64,000 bases of DNA from Pectobacterium actinidiae (GCF_000803315.1 NZ_JRMH01000001.1:2542001-2606000); one strand, 5' to 3'. Counted from the stretch's first letter, positions 29,102 through 38,875 are shown. The notes: generated by a model from the sequence alone, not told the origin. Numbers and translations are program-made.

Positions 29102-29419
29102 TTACATCGGTGCCAACACACAGTCGTCGACGATAACTCGTTCACCCCGCTGGATAAATGCACGATCGCCTTTACTCCAGAAAGTGTAGGTGTCATTGCT
29201 ATATCTGACGCCAGAAGCGGACACCACTTGAGGAAGCGTCAGACGTTCACCGTCCAGCAGGAAACTCACCTGCGGAGTCGCTTCACCGCCCTGCTGTAGC
29301 GTAACGGTTAACGGCATCGTGCCACACTGATAATGCAGCGTTTCCACCGTCTGTTTATGGCCAAAATAGCTGCATCCGCTCAGCAGAATCAGCGCGGTCC
29401 CCGTCAGCAATCGTTTCAT
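29102..29419 (-). CDS. mliC: Membrane-bound lysozyme inhibitor of C-type lysozyme (YdhA)
   Basis: A 105-residue lipoprotein. The signal peptide ends in LSGC (lipobox, Cys at residue 16). The mature part is the MliC/PliC beta-barrel, with a conserved Cys pair (YQCG and DDCV) and the inhibitory loop around VSASGVRYSND. It protects peptidoglycan from host C-type lysozyme. Start at 29419 with a GGAG ribosome-binding site. Confidence 0.92.
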   Translation of the reverse strand: MKRLLTGTALILLSGCSYFGHKQTVETLHYQCGTMPLTVTLQQGGEATPQVSFLLDGERLTLPQVVSASGVRYSNDTYTFWSKGDRAFIQRGERVIVDDCVLAPM

Positions 29420-29515
29420 TTTTTCTCCTGTCATTCTTATCGATAGCGTCAACTGGCGTTGCCGCTCATGTAAGTTTAACAAGAGGATAATTATGAACCT
29501 CTCGGCAAAATCTGA

Positions 29516-30628
29516 TTAATCCGCGTTAACCGGATAAATCGCGCCTAACACCGTTTCCTGGCTCGCTCCCGTGACAGAGGGCAGATTGCCCGGCAACCCC
29601 GACAGCGTGCGTGACGCCAGCCAGGCAAATGCCAGCGCTTCCATATCATCGCCGCTCACGCCACACTCATCCGTCGTGCTGACTTCGATGCCCGGCAGCA
29701 GCGCAGAGAGACGTGCCATAATGAGCGGATTACGTGCTCCACCGCCGCAAACCAATAAGCGTTCGCATCCACCGACCAACAGCACCTGTTCAGCGATGCT
29801 CATAGCCGTTAACTCAACCAGCGTCGCTTGAACATCCTGCGGCGCTATCGGCGGCAGGCCAGCCAGCATTCTTTCCAGCCAACCCAGATTGAAATACTCA
29901 CGTCCAGTGCTTTTGGGGGCTCGCAACGCAAAATAAGGATCGGTCAACATTCGGCGTAGCAATAGTGGATTTACCTGACCGCTCATCGCCCACACGGCGT
30001 CTTTATCATACGGTTGCGCACAGTGCCGCCAGATCCAGGCATCCAACAGCATGTTCCCGGGCCCCGTATCGTAGCCGCGCACGGGCGCACCCGGCACCAA
30101 CAGGGACAGATTGGCGATCCCGCCGATGTTGAGCACGATACGTCGTTCAGTAGGATGCAGCAGCAACGCATGGTGGAATGATGGCACCAGCGGAGCGCCC
30201 TGCCCGCCATAGGCCAAATCGCGGCGTCGAAAATCACCAACGGTTGTGATGCCAGTCAATGCGGCAACGCGGTTATTATCGCCGATCTGCAACGTACAAG
30301 GCGCATCGCCTGTGGGCTCATGCCAGACCGTCTGTCCGTGGCAGCCAATCGCGGTGATGTCCTCCGCGCTCAGCTCCGTCTCTTTAAGCAGCGTCAGCAC
30401 GGCTTCGGCAAACAAGATGCCCAAACGCGTATCCAACTGTCCGAGCGCAGACAGCGTCACCGCCTGCCCCTGACACATCCCCAGTATGGCCATTTTGATA
30501 TCCTGGGGTATCGGATGGCAGTAGCTGGCCTGCTGCGCAACCGTATGTTCGTCAATGGCGGCTAGCACAACATCCACACCATCAAGGCTGGTGCCGGACA
30601 TTACGCCAATATATCTGCCTGATCTCAT
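29516..30628 (-). CDS. anmK: Anhydro-N-acetylmuramic acid kinase
   Basis: A 370-residue ATP-dependent kinase of the ASKHA fold that converts 1,6-anhydroMurNAc to MurNAc 6-phosphate in cell-wall recycling. The phosphate-1 loop [12 protein letters not shown] lies at the N-terminus; [14 protein letters not shown] ([12 protein letters not shown]) and [14 protein letters not shown] are family signatures. Length matches E. coli AnmK (369). Confidence 0.96.
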   Translation of the reverse strand: MRSGRYIGVMSGTSLDGVDVVLAAIDEHTVAQQASYCHPIPQDIKMAILGMCQGQAVTLSALGQLDTRLGILFAEAVLTLLKETELSAEDITAIGCHGQTVWHEPTGDAPCTLQIGDNNRVAALTGITTVGDFRRRDLAYGGQGAPLVPSFHHALLLHPTERRIVLNIGGIANLSLLVPGAPVRGYDTGPGNMLLDAWIWRHCAQPYDKDAVWAMSGQVNPLLLRRMLTDPYFALRAPKSTGREYFNLGWLERMLAGLPPIAPQDVQATLVELTAMSIAEQVLLVGGCERLLVCGGGARNPLIMARLSALLPGIEVSTTDECGVSGDDMEALAFAWLASRTLSGLPGNLPSVTGASQETVLGAIYPVNAD

Positions 30629-30977
30629 TATATAGCCTTTGCCCCTGTGGGATAAAAAGAGAACACCGATAACAACCGTTACGTTGAGAATAAAAGTAGC
30701 ACGTTAACACGCTGAATTATTAAATTTTTTACGTTTTTGCCACACGGGTTAGGTTTTAACCAAATGTGGGTTTTTGATAATATTTGCTACAAAAAAAGCC
30801 CTTTCTCGTACTATTTACTTCTCTGTTTATACGCAATTTAAGCGCACTATTATATTCTGCAAAAAAGAGTAAAAAGAGTGGCATGCTACACTGAGCCAGA
30901 CCATAATTTATTGGTATAACACTGCGTCGGCCGAGGCTGAGCCAGCCCGACATATTCGCTATTAAGGAGTTTGTATT
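30629..30977. other. anmK-slyB intergenic region
   Basis: These 349 AT-rich bases contain the promoters of the divergent anmK and slyB genes. TATTTA and TGTTTA near 30810-30830 resemble PhoP half-sites but are spaced one base too far apart, so I do not call a PhoP box. No gene is supported. Confidence 0.5.
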
Positions 30978-31445
30978 ATGATGAAGCGTTTGCTTGTGGT
31001 TACTCTTGCTGGTATCACGCTGGCTGGTTGTGCTAATACCAGTACGCTTTCAGGTGACGTTTACAGCGCATCCGAAGCTAAACAGGTGCAGACCGTAACC
31101 TACGGTACGATTGTTTCTATGCGTCCGGTTCAAATTCAGGCGGGAGAAGATTCTAACGTGATCGGTGCACTGGGCGGTGCTGTTCTGGGCGGTTTCTTGG
31201 GCAACACTATTGGCGGCGGTTCCGGCCGTAGCCTGGCGACCGCAGCTGGCGCAGTAGCGGGTGGCGTAGCCGGCCAAAGCGCTACGGGTGCGATGAACCG
31301 CACACAGGGCGTAGAATTGGAAATTCGTCGTGATGACGGCAGTACCATTATGGTGGTACAGAAACAAGGCGATACGAAATTCAGCGCAGGCCAACGCGTT
31401 GCCATGGCCAGCAATGGCCGCAGTATCACCGTTTCTCCACGCTAA
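30978..31445 (+). CDS. slyB: Outer-membrane lipoprotein SlyB
   Basis: A 155-residue outer-membrane lipoprotein. Signal peptide with lipobox LAGC, then a glycine-zipper (Rick 17 kDa-type) segment, GALGGAVLGGFLGNTIGGG (about residues 61-79), and a conserved SPR C-terminus. SlyB is a PhoPQ-regulated envelope-stress protein in related bacteria. AAGGAG lies 9 bases upstream; a second ATG directly follows the first. Convergent with slyA. Confidence 0.95.
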   Translation: MMKRLLVVTLAGITLAGCANTSTLSGDVYSASEAKQVQTVTYGTIVSMRPVQIQAGEDSNVIGALGGAVLGGFLGNTIGGGSGRSLATAAGAVAGGVAGQSATGAMNRTQGVELEIRRDDGSTIMVVQKQGDTKFSAGQRVAMASNGRSITVSPR

Positions 31446-31450
31446 TGCTG

Positions 31451-31485
31451 TGTGACGATCGCCACGCACTGCGGCGATCGTCACA
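31451..31485. terminator. Hairpin after slyB
   Basis: TGTGACGATCGCC and GGCGATCGTCACA form a perfect 13-bp stem around a 9-base loop, six bases after the slyB stop. No T run follows. Confidence 0.65.
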
Positions 31486-31576
31486 ACGAATAATCAATTC
31501 CCGGAATAAATAACCAATAATTAATACTGGTGATATTGCCGGGATTTAATTCTCCCTCTGCGTAACCCAAATTTAG

Positions 31577-32014
31577 CTACGCTTGATTTTCATGTAATGC
31601 CAATATATTTTTCTCAAGACGTGAAACCAGCAGCGCTAATTCATCAACCTGCTCCGGCGTAATACCAAATAATACTTCACTACGTGTATGGCTAATTACA
31701 CCATTGACTGCCTGTATGATTGGCTCTGCTGATTCAGTCAGCATAATACGTTTTGCCCGACGATCGTGCGCACAAACGTGGCGAGTGATTAACCCTTTTT
31801 CCTCAAGTTGATCCAGTGTTCGGACTAATGAGGGTTGCTCAATACCTATCGCTTTGGCGAGTTGAATCTGCGACTGCCCAGGGGGTAGATGGTATATGTT
31901 ATGCAACGTGACCCAATGCGTCTGAGTCAGTTCAAGTGGTTTTAATCGATGATCGACCAGCGCACGCCATACGCGCACCAGACGGGCTAAATCAGATCCT
32001 AATGGCAATTCCAT
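31577..32014 (-). CDS. slyA: MarR-family regulator SlyA (Hor/Rap homologue)
   Basis: A 145-residue winged-helix regulator nearly identical in its DNA-binding core to E. coli/Salmonella SlyA ([45 protein letters not shown]). In soft-rot Erwinia the homologue Hor/Rap controls antibiotic and plant-cell-wall-degrading enzyme production, so this gene may be a virulence regulator. The start at 32014 follows GGAGAGGTG. Confidence 0.95.
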   Translation of the reverse strand: MELPLGSDLARLVRVWRALVDHRLKPLELTQTHWVTLHNIYHLPPGQSQIQLAKAIGIEQPSLVRTLDQLEEKGLITRHVCAHDRRAKRIMLTESAEPIIQAVNGVISHTRSEVLFGITPEQVDELALLVSRLEKNILALHENQA

Positions 32015-32242
32015 CACCTCTCCTTATTGTTAGCACGCTAAGTTATATCCCTGGATTGCAATCAACTCTGATTTATAAGAATAAAAAATGACTTTATTGT
32101 TGTAAAAATAGCTCCATCTTAGAATGGATTCTATCAAATAAAAGTCTTTTAAAAATGATCTCAGGCTTATTTTATTCAATCGAACGCTCCTGCGTTGCTT
32201 AAACAAAATTTCACGTAAATAGATCATCTAAGACAAGATAAC

Positions 32243-32482
32243 TTAAAACAACGATGGCTGACGGGACTCTGCTGGTGTATCGGATTTCTCTGAACGCTGT
32301 GACCGTCTCATTCTCTGCCGACACAAACGCAGCACATCCTGTTTCTGCGCATCACTCATTTGGCCCCAACTAAAGCGCTCATTACGACTGCGAAAGCAAC
32401 CGCGACAATATCCGCCTTCATCCGTCTGACAAATACCACGGCATGGATTAGGGACTACAAAGAGTTCAAGTTGCTCTGGCAC
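32243..32482 (-). CDS. ydhL: DUF1289 protein YdhL
   Basis: A 79-residue small protein of the DUF1289 family with a conserved Cys set, PCRGICQTDEGGYCRGCFRS, that looks like a metal site. The start is a GTG at 32482, preceded by AGGAGG; this gives (M)PEQLELF and exactly the length of E. coli YdhL. Longer ATG starts (to 32608) would add non-conserved residues. The biochemical function is not known. Confidence 0.85.
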   Translation of the reverse strand: MPEQLELFVVPNPCRGICQTDEGGYCRGCFRSRNERFSWGQMSDAQKQDVLRLCRQRMRRSQRSEKSDTPAESRQPSLF

Positions 32483-32771
32483 AACACCTCCTGCGACAAC
32501 TCTATTTATTGAAGCCCTGTTCTTTACCGCTGGCAAGCCCAAACGGACAGTCATAATGAAAATAATTAGGTAACCATTGTAATAACTGACGATTTTTTTA
32601 CACGCCAAGCCGTCTAAAAGTGACCCAACGCGCTATTTATCCCTCCTGATAGTACGTTTTAACACAAACCTCACCGTAGTGTCGCATTTTTAGCATCATC
32701 CCAACAGTTTGGACTCGGTAGAGCCACAACGCTATACTTCCCTTTTTGTTGCACTTTTTAACGAGGACACT

Positions 32772-33179
32772 ATGCGCTTACTTCATACCATGCTGCGTGT
32801 TGGCGATTTACAACGTTCTATCGATTTCTATACCCAAATCCTGGGCATGCGCGTACTGCGCACCAGCGAGAATACCGAATACAAATACACGTTGGCCTTC
32901 GTCGGTTATACCGAAGAGAGCGAAGGTGCGGTTATCGAACTGACCTACAACTGGGGCGTCGACAGTTATGATTTGGGCAACGCCTATGGTCATATCGCAT
33001 TGGGCGTTGACGATGTTGCCGCAACCTGTGAGCGTATCCGTAAAGCGGGCGGCAATGTAACGCGCGAAGCAGGTCCGGTCAAAGGCGGTACGACTGTGAT
33101 CGCGTTCATCGAAGATCCAGATGGTTATAAGATCGAATTGATCGAAAATGCCCACGCGGGTAACGGCATCGGTCACTAA
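32772..33179 (+). CDS. gloA: Glyoxalase I (lactoylglutathione lyase)
   Basis: A 135-residue metalloenzyme of the vicinal-oxygen-chelate fold that isomerises the methylglyoxal-glutathione hemithioacetal to S-lactoylglutathione. Metal ligands are visible: His in MRLLHTML, Glu in VIELTYN, His in YGHIALGV and Glu in YKIELIE. The start at 32772 follows AACGAGGACAC. It is followed by a hairpin and then rnt. Confidence 0.97.
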   Translation: MRLLHTMLRVGDLQRSIDFYTQILGMRVLRTSENTEYKYTLAFVGYTEESEGAVIELTYNWGVDSYDLGNAYGHIALGVDDVAATCERIRKAGGNVTREAGPVKGGTTVIAFIEDPDGYKIELIENAHAGNGIGH

Positions 33180-33192
33180 TCCCATGCATTCT

Positions 33193-33215
33193 ACAGGTGC
33201 GGCATCAGCACCTGT
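33193..33215 (+). terminator. Terminator of gloA
   Basis: ACAGGTGC-ggcatca-GCACCTGT forms an 8-bp stem followed by a pyrimidine-rich stretch, 13 bases after the gloA stop. Confidence 0.6.
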
Positions 33216-33326
33216 TCCCCCTCTTCTTCTGCCATCACTGCGGTTTGAAACAACAACGGGCATGCTGCATCTCCAGTCAAAATTTGCAATAATGCGCGCT
33301 GCGTTTTGCTAACAATTAAGAGAAAA

Positions 33327-33998
33327 ATGGCTGATAAAAGTGATCTGAATGCCCTGAGCGGCCGTTTTCGTGGGTTTTACCCGGTAGTGATTGATGTTGA
33401 AACCGCCGGATTTAATGCGAAAACCGATGCCTTGCTGGAAGTTGCAGCGGTAACATTAAAAATGGATCAAGACGGTTGGTTACAGCCAGATGAAACGCTG
33501 CATTTTCATGTCGAACCCTTCGAAGGCGCGATTCTGGAACCCGCCGCACTGGCGTTTAACGGTATTGACCCCACCAACCCCCTGCGTGGCGCAGTGAGCG
33601 AATATGATGCGCTGCATGAAATTTTCAAAGTCGTGCGTAAAGGGATCAAAGATCAGGGTTGCAACCGCGCGATTATCGTGGCGCATAACGCCACATTCGA
33701 TCATAGCTTTATGGCAGCAGCAGCGGAACGCTGTAGCCTGAAACGTAATCCGTTCCATCCTTTCGCCACTTTCGATACCGCCGCTCTCAGCGGGCTGGTG
33801 TTAGGCCAAACGGTTCTGGCTAAAGCCTGTATTACCGCCGGTATTGCGTTTGACTCCAGCCAGGCGCACTCTGCGCTGTATGACACCAATCAGACAGCAT
33901 TACTGTTCTGCGAGTTGGTTAATCGCTGGAAACGTCTGGGCGGCTGGCCGCTAGCACTGGAAGAAAGTTCTCTGGAAGACGCGTCAGCCGAAGACTGA
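33327..33998 (+). CDS. rnt: Ribonuclease T
   Basis: A 223-residue DEDD-family 3' exoribonuclease that trims the 3' ends of tRNA and other stable RNAs. All exonuclease motifs are present: VIDVETAGF (Exo I, about residues 21-29), [10 protein letters not shown] (Exo II), and [11 protein letters not shown] (Exo III, DEDDh-type His). Start at 33327 ([14 protein letters not shown]). Confidence 0.97.
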   Translation: MADKSDLNALSGRFRGFYPVVIDVETAGFNAKTDALLEVAAVTLKMDQDGWLQPDETLHFHVEPFEGAILEPAALAFNGIDPTNPLRGAVSEYDALHEIFKVVRKGIKDQGCNRAIIVAHNATFDHSFMAAAAERCSLKRNPFHPFATFDTAALSGLVLGQTVLAKACITAGIAFDSSQAHSALYDTNQTALLFCELVNRWKRLGGWPLALEESSLEDASAED

Positions 33999-34010
33999 AA
34001 AGATTGAGAT

Positions 34011-34039
34011 CAAAAAACGGGTGCCATAAAGCACCCGTT
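34011..34039 (-). terminator. Terminator of grxD
   Basis: AACGGGTGC-cataaa-GCACCCGTT forms a 9-bp stem. On the minus strand it is followed by TTTTTTG. It lies between convergent rnt and grxD and is oriented for grxD. Confidence 0.85.
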
Positions 34040-34100
34040 GGAAGGATTTACGCTCGCATCGTAACAACATTTGACATCGTCATTACGCCAGAAGAAAGCC

Positions 34101-34451
34101 TTACTCTTGATCGGCCTGCTGCGCTTTGTATTTGTCTGCCGTTTCTTTGATCAGCGGTTGCAGTTCACCGCGCTGAAACATTTCCATCACGATATCACAA
34201 CCGCCAATCAGCTCGCCGTCAACCCACAGCTGCGGGAATGTCGGCCAATTCGCGTATTTCGGTAGCTCAGCGCGAATGTCTGGGTTCTGCAAAATATCAA
34301 CATACGCAAAACGTTCGCCACAGGCAGACAGCGCCTGAACAGTCTGTGCGGAAAAGCCGCAGCTTGGCAATTTCGGGGAACCTTTCATGTACAGCAGAAT
34401 CGGGTTTTCAGCAATTTGGCGCTGAATTTTTTCAATTGTCGGTGTCGTCAT
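34101..34451 (-). CDS. grxD: Monothiol glutaredoxin 4
   Basis: A 116-residue monothiol glutaredoxin with the CGFS active site (PKLPSCGFSAQT, about residues 25-36) that binds and transfers [2Fe-2S] clusters. GSH-binding residues WPTFPQLWVDGELIGGCDI follow. Length equals E. coli GrxD plus one. An AGGAAGCAAG ribosome-binding site is present. Confidence 0.97.
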   Translation of the reverse strand: MTTPTIEKIQRQIAENPILLYMKGSPKLPSCGFSAQTVQALSACGERFAYVDILQNPDIRAELPKYANWPTFPQLWVDGELIGGCDIVMEMFQRGELQPLIKETADKYKAQQADQE

Positions 34452-34793
34452 CTTCTTGCTTCCTTAATTCTATAGGATGGCTAACGTCCAAAACGCTAAC
34501 CATGAGCCGCCGTCAGAGATGCTACGACAGCGACATTGACTCAGTGATATTGTACCGATGCCACTAGCCACAAAAAAACGCCATTTTTTGTAAGGTTATT
34601 TTTTTCCTGAAAGCATTCATCATTGATGAAATCAACGTCAGAAAACGCTGATAAATCAATCGAAAAAATAACTATTAACGTTTTTTCACTATTCTGTATG
34701 AATAAAGAGGCCATGCCCACTTTTTTATAACACCGTTTTCAGGAATACTGTGGGGATTGAGCGAGTTAAGGATTATGTTCGGTCACTTTTATT
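34452..34793. other. grxD-mepH intergenic region
   Basis: These 342 AT-rich bases separate divergent genes and hold their promoters. Nothing else stands out. No gene is supported. Confidence 0.5.
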
Positions 34794-35642
34794 ATGCGCT
34801 TATTTATTACTCTTTTTATATTATTTTTCAGTAATCTATCCCTGAACGTGGTTCAGGCTGCGCCGTCTACCCCGCATTCTGCGCCGAAGAAAAGCGCCGT
34901 GGCAGAAACGAATAAGAAAAGCCGTCAAACAAAGGGTAATGCTAAATCACCGACGCCGATCAAAAGCAAAAAACCAGAACCTACCGCAGTCAGCAATAAA
35001 ACCCAATCCCGTACCGCGAGCAAAGCGACAGAAAAAAAGCCGTCACGGACGCAAAGTAGTACACCTGCGCTAGTGAAAAAAAATCTTAAAAAGCTGAAGT
35101 CTGAAGAGAAACAAACAACCGCACAAACCAGAGTCAAAACCGGTCTGAAGAAGACCGCACTCAAGGGTAAGGCAGATAAAAATCCGTCGCTGACAGAAAA
35201 AGGAATGGCGTTAAGCGCTGCGCATAAAAAGCGCTATCAGCATGCCAAAACAACGGCAATGAATAAGTTGATGAGCCAGATAGGCAAGCCTTACCACTGG
35301 GGCGGTTCATCTCCCTTTACTGGGTTCGACTGTAGCGGACTGGTTTATTACGCCTACAAAGATGTCGTTAAAATCCAAATTCCACGCACCGCAAACGAAA
35401 TGTATCACCTGCGCGACGCCGCTCCGATTAAAAAGAGCGAGCTGGAAAGTGGCGATTTGGTCTTTTTCCGCATCAATAATCGTGGCGCGGCCGATCACGT
35501 CGGAGTTTATCTGGGGGAAGGGAAATTCATTCAGTCGCCGCGTACAGGCTCAGATATTCGTATCAGCAAGTTGAGTGAAGATTATTGGCAGGAGCACTAC
35601 GTTGGCGCGCGTCGTGTAGTGACACCGCAAACCATTCGTTAA
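34794..35642 (+). CDS. mepH: NlpC/P60 murein endopeptidase MepH
   Basis: A 282-residue periplasmic D,D-endopeptidase-type hydrolase that cleaves peptide cross-links in peptidoglycan. A signal peptide (1-22) is followed by a very basic Lys/Ser/Thr-rich linker (about 23-145) and the C-terminal NlpC/P60 domain (about 160-275). The catalytic Cys is in FDCSGLVYYAY and the His in ADHVGVYLGEG. The order mepH-ynhF-purR matches E. coli. The ribosome-binding site is weak. Confidence 0.93.
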   Translation: MRLFITLFILFFSNLSLNVVQAAPSTPHSAPKKSAVAETNKKSRQTKGNAKSPTPIKSKKPEPTAVSNKTQSRTASKATEKKPSRTQSSTPALVKKNLKKLKSEEKQTTAQTRVKTGLKKTALKGKADKNPSLTEKGMALSAAHKKRYQHAKTTAMNKLMSQIGKPYHWGGSSPFTGFDCSGLVYYAYKDVVKIQIPRTANEMYHLRDAAPIKKSELESGDLVFFRINNRGAADHVGVYLGEGKFIQSPRTGSDIRISKLSEDYWQEHYVGARRVVTPQTIR

Positions 35643-35661
35643 GAACAGATTATATCTCTTG

Positions 35662-35749
35662 TATACCCTAAATAATTCGAGTTTCAGGACAAAACGTTAA
35701 CGTTTTGAACAACGCCAACGCACATGCAACTTGAAGTATGGCGGGTATA
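35662..35749 (+). repeat. ERIC element, copy 3: short form (88 bp)
   Basis: It has both ERIC ends (TATACCCTAAATAATTCGAG and ACTTGAAGTATGGCGGGTATA) but lacks the central ERIC core. The interior is a single palindrome (AAAACGTTAACGTTTT) followed by GAACAACGCCAACGCACATG. It looks like an element reduced to the first stem of the module seen in copies 2 and 4. Confidence 0.88.
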
Positions 35750-35793
35750 AAAGCGATTCAGACACGTTTATGGCATCATCAACGTGTCTGAAT
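35746..35793 (-). terminator. Terminator of ynhF
   Basis: ATTCAGACACGTT and AACGTGTCTGAAT form a perfect 13-bp stem around a 12-base loop (35756-35793). On the minus strand it runs into CGCTTTTATA. It abuts ERIC copy 3. Confidence 0.7.
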
Positions 35794-35811
35794 ATCTAAC
35801 CAGTCGTTTGG

Positions 35812-35901
35812 TTAGTTCAGCACCGCTGTAAAACTAAACACGATGATCACCGCCAACGAACCAATAGTTGTCAGCAAAGACATCTTCAGATCTGTATCCA
35901 T
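35812..35901 (-). CDS. ynhF: Small membrane protein YnhF
   Basis: A 29-residue single-pass membrane peptide, MDTDLKMSLLTTIGSLAVII then a hydrophobic tail ending in TAVLN. It starts with the same pattern as E. coli YnhF (also 29 residues) and has the same position next to purR. An AAGGAGT ribosome-binding site lies just upstream. Function is unknown; YnhF is a known small membrane protein in E. coli. Confidence 0.85.
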   Translation of the reverse strand: MDTDLKMSLLTTIGSLAVIIVFSFTAVLN

Positions 35902-35905
35902 AAAT

Positions 35906-36290
35906 GACTCCTTATTAACGAACAAATTTTATCTGAAAGCTTCATCTGAAAAGACACAACCCTGCACAGCCGAGCGCGTTTAGGTAGTTAAAGCCACAAA
36001 TAATAGGGTTATTACGATTCTTTCATAATTCTAGCGAAAAATCTCGGACGAATGCATCACTAATAGTATAAATTAGCCCTTCCACTTTCATGATAAATCG
36101 GACACAATCCGCTGTTTATGAAAGCGCTGCGTATCAGTCGAAAAACGTCAACCCAGATCCCTTCGGTATAACATTCGGCATTCTCCTTCTGAAATCCTGT
36201 TTTTTAGCTTAGAAGAAGAACATTAAACGTAGGCAAACGATTAACAATATACTTACGTCTATAACAGGTAAGTTCAGGAGTCATTTTTAG
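35906..36290. other. ynhF-purR intergenic region
   Basis: These 385 AT-rich bases separate the divergent ynhF and purR genes and hold the purR promoter with a probable PurR autoregulatory box near its 3' end. No gene is supported. Confidence 0.55.
36231..36247 (+). promoter_or_regulatory. Probable PurR box upstream of purR
   Basis: AGGCAAACGATTAACAA resembles the PurR operator (GCAAACGTTT core), 44 bases upstream of the purR start. E. coli purR is autoregulated through similar sites. The match is partial. Confidence 0.5.
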
Positions 36291-37316
36291 ATGGCAACGA
36301 TTAAAGATGTGGCAAAGCGTGCTGGCGTTTCTACCACAACCGTATCGCACGTGATCAATAAAACACGTTTCGTCGCCGAAGAGACTAAGGCAGCCGTCAG
36401 GGCAGCAATCAAAGAATTGCACTATTCACCCAGCGCCGTCGCCCGCAGCCTCAAAGTTAATCACACTAAATCTATCGGCTTGCTGGCCACCTCCAGCGAA
36501 GCCCCCTATTTCGCCGAGATCATTGAAGCCGTTGAAAACAGCTGCTATGCCAAAGGCTACACGCTGGTGCTGTGTAATTCGCATAACGACATCGGCAAGC
36601 AGCGCGCCTACCTTTCCATGCTGGCGCAAAAACGTGTCGACGGCCTGTTGGTGATGTGCGCCGAGTACCCACCAGAACTATTGTCGATGTTGGAAGATTA
36701 TCGCAGCATTCCGATGGTCGTTATGGACTGGGGACAAATGCACAGCGATTTTACCGATACGATTATCGATAACGCCTTTGAAGGTGGTTATATGGCAGGT
36801 CGCTACCTGATCGAACGCGGCCATCGTGATATCGGTGCCATCCCCGGCACTCAAGAACGCAATACCGGCAGCGGACGCTACCTCGGTTTTTTAAAAGCAC
36901 TGAAGGAAGCCGACATTTCCGTGCGCGACGAATGGGTGGTTCGGGGCGATTTTGAACCGGAGTCCGGCTATAAAGCCATGCATCAGATTCTCGCACAGAA
37001 ACAGCGGCCAACCGCCGTATTCTGCGGCGGCGATATTATGGCGATGGGTGCTATCTGTGCGGCTGACGAACTGGGTCTGCGCGTACCGCAGGATATTTCG
37101 GTGATCGGTTATGACAACGTGCGCCACGCACGCTTCTTTACACCTGCGCTGACCACCATCCACCAGCCAAAGGAGCGTCTGGGCCAGTCCGCGTTCTCTA
37201 TGCTCTTGGATCGCATAACCAGTAAACGGGAAGATGCGCACGTCATTGAAGTACACCCGACGCTGATTGAACGTCGTTCAGTGGCAGATGGCCCTTACCT
37301 CGACTATCGCCGCTAA
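36291..37316 (+). CDS. purR: Purine repressor PurR
   Basis: A 341-residue LacI-family repressor of purine nucleotide synthesis genes, with hypoxanthine or guanine as corepressor. The helix-turn-helix and hinge occupy residues 1-60 ([20 protein letters not shown] and PSAVARSLK); the rest is the periplasmic-binding-protein-like effector domain. Length and sequence match E. coli PurR. A CAGGAGT ribosome-binding site precedes the ATG. Confidence 0.97.
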   Translation: MATIKDVAKRAGVSTTTVSHVINKTRFVAEETKAAVRAAIKELHYSPSAVARSLKVNHTKSIGLLATSSEAPYFAEIIEAVENSCYAKGYTLVLCNSHNDIGKQRAYLSMLAQKRVDGLLVMCAEYPPELLSMLEDYRSIPMVVMDWGQMHSDFTDTIIDNAFEGGYMAGRYLIERGHRDIGAIPGTQERNTGSGRYLGFLKALKEADISVRDEWVVRGDFEPESGYKAMHQILAQKQRPTAVFCGGDIMAMGAICAADELGLRVPQDISVIGYDNVRHARFFTPALTTIHQPKERLGQSAFSMLLDRITSKREDAHVIEVHPTLIERRSVADGPYLDYRR

Positions 37317-37369
37317 CCGCAGCCATTCTATACAGACGATTTTCTTATCCCTGCCAGCTTTCCCTCTCT

Positions 37370-37403
37370 GCTTCAGCCAGCTTTCTTGTAGGCTGGCTGA
37401 AGC
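37370..37403 (+). terminator. Terminator hairpin of purR
   Basis: GCTTCAGCCAGC and GCTGGCTGAAGC form a perfect 12-bp stem around a 10-base loop, 54 bases after the purR stop. The T run is weak (CGTTCTAATTCT). Confidence 0.7.
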
Positions 37404-37414
37404 CGTTCTAATTC

Positions 37415-37557
37415 TATACCCTAAATAATCGAGTTGCATGACAACACGCTAGCGTTTTGCACAACGTCAAAGCGTTGGCCCTTTAGGGCGAGGCTCATGA
37501 ATGAGCCGAGTAACGGACGTAGCCGACGTACATGCGGCTTGAAGTATGACGGGTATA
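37415..37557 (+). repeat. ERIC element, copy 4: variant core (143 bp)
   Basis: ERIC ends (TATACCCTAAATAATCGAG and GCTTGAAGTATGACGGGTATA) flank one copy of the 75-bp multi-stem module (37436-37510) in place of the usual ERIC core. Module stems: AACGCTAG-like first palindrome, CAACGT/GCGTTG, GCCCtttAGGGC and GGCTCATgaATGAGCC. Confidence 0.88.
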
Positions 37558-37662
37558 ATACCGTGTTTCATTTTCTCTGGTGACAGCCGATACCCCGGCT
37601 GCGATAAGTGTTTTCCAGGTCTGTTTACGATACTTTTATCTAAGAAAAGTTAAGGAGACACG

Positions 37663-38814
37663 ATGAGTTCACCTTATACAGAAGAATGGGATGAGGAGAC
37701 CGCCCCCTGGTTCCACATCGTACAGGACATGTTGGCTAGCGCGGATATCACCATCAACGGTACCCGTCCTTTTGATATCCAGGTGATCAACCCCGGTTTT
37801 TTTAAGCGCGTTCTGCAAGAAGGATCGTTGGGGTTGGGAGAAAGCTACATGGATGGATGGTGGGAATGTGAACAGCTGGATATGTTCTCCCATCGCGTCC
37901 TGCGTGCGGATCTGGAAGCGAAACTCCCCCGCCGATTGCACGATCTTACGCGAGTCGCCCTCTCCCGTATCACGAATTTGCAGTCCCGTCGACGCGCTCA
38001 GATTGTCGGTAAAGCGCATTACGATTTAGGTAATGACCTGTTTACCCTGATGCTGGATCCCTACATGCAGTACTCCTGCGCTTACTGGAAACAGGCACAA
38101 ACGCTGGAACAGGCGCAGGAAGACAAACTCGCCATGATTTGCGAAAAACTCCAGTTAACATCAGGGATGACGCTGCTGGATATCGGCTGCGGTTGGGGCG
38201 GGCTTGCGGAGTTTGCAGCCCGGCACTATGGCGTATCAGTTTACGGCATCACGATTTCAAAGGAGCAGCAAATGCTGGCACAGCAGCGCTGTCAGAATCT
38301 GGACGTCACCATTGAACGACAGGATTATCGCGATCTCAATCGGCAATTTGATCGTATCGTGTCAGTTGGCATGTTTGAACACGTCGGGCCACGCAACTAT
38401 GACAATTACTTTCGCATCGTGCGGCGTAATCTAAAGCCTAATGGGCTGTTTCTCTTACATACCATCGGAGCCAATAAGACCGACCCATACCTCGATCCCT
38501 GGACTCATAAATACATTTTCCCCAACGGCTGTATTCCCTCCATACGGCACATTGCGCAGGCGAGTGAGCCTTACATGGTGATGGAGGATTGGCACAATTT
38601 CGGCACCGATTACGATCGCACATTAATGGCATGGCATGCACGTTTTCAGCAAGGCTGGCCGCAGCTTTCCCCACGCTACCCTGCCCGCTTCCGCCGAATG
38701 TTCAGTTACTATCTTAACCTTTGCGCGGGAGCCTTCAGAGCGAGAACGCTCCAACTCTGGCAAGTCGTGTTTAGCCTGGAGGGCGTCGAAGGAGGATTGC
38801 GTGTTGCACGCTGA
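37663..38814 (+). CDS. cfa: Cyclopropane-fatty-acyl-phospholipid synthase
   Basis: A 383-residue SAM-dependent enzyme that methylenates unsaturated acyl chains of membrane phospholipids on entry into stationary phase. An N-terminal lipid-binding domain (1-120) is followed by the methyltransferase domain with LLDIGCGWGGLAEFAARHYG (motif I) and the conserved VGMFEHVGPRNYDNYF. AAGGAGAC lies before the ATG. Convergent with ribE. Confidence 0.97.
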   Translation: MSSPYTEEWDEETAPWFHIVQDMLASADITINGTRPFDIQVINPGFFKRVLQEGSLGLGESYMDGWWECEQLDMFSHRVLRADLEAKLPRRLHDLTRVALSRITNLQSRRRAQIVGKAHYDLGNDLFTLMLDPYMQYSCAYWKQAQTLEQAQEDKLAMICEKLQLTSGMTLLDIGCGWGGLAEFAARHYGVSVYGITISKEQQMLAQQRCQNLDVTIERQDYRDLNRQFDRIVSVGMFEHVGPRNYDNYFRIVRRNLKPNGLFLLHTIGANKTDPYLDPWTHKYIFPNGCIPSIRHIAQASEPYMVMEDWHNFGTDYDRTLMAWHARFQQGWPQLSPRYPARFRRMFSYYLNLCAGAFRARTLQLWQVVFSLEGVEGGLRVAR

Positions 38815-38824
38815 CAGGAAAGAA

Positions 38825-38852
38825 AAACCGGACGATGCGGTTCGTCCGGTTT
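38825..38852. terminator. Bidirectional terminator between cfa and ribE
   Basis: AAACCGGACGA-tgcggt-TCGTCCGGTTT forms a perfect 11-bp stem between two convergent genes, with A and T residues at its base on both strands. Confidence 0.8.
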
Positions 38853-38875
38853 ACAAGAATATGCAGTGCAGGATA

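Larger units (their letters stand above)
37317..37662. other. purR-cfa intergenic region with ERIC copy 4
   Basis: These 346 bases contain the purR terminator, ERIC copy 4 and about 100 bases of cfa leader. The ydhC transporter gene found between purR and cfa in E. coli is absent. No gene is supported. Confidence 0.6.

Noticed and set aside
30800..30835. PhoP-like direct half-sites upstream of slyB
   Set aside because: TATTTA and TGTTTA are present but the gap is six bases instead of five, and the first half-site is imperfect.
31050..31484. Minus-strand frame opposite slyB
   Set aside because: It mirrors the codon pattern of slyB and has no recognisable domain.
32030..32227. 65-codon minus-strand frame upstream of slyA
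   Set aside because: AT-rich, low-complexity composition without family resemblance or a start signal.
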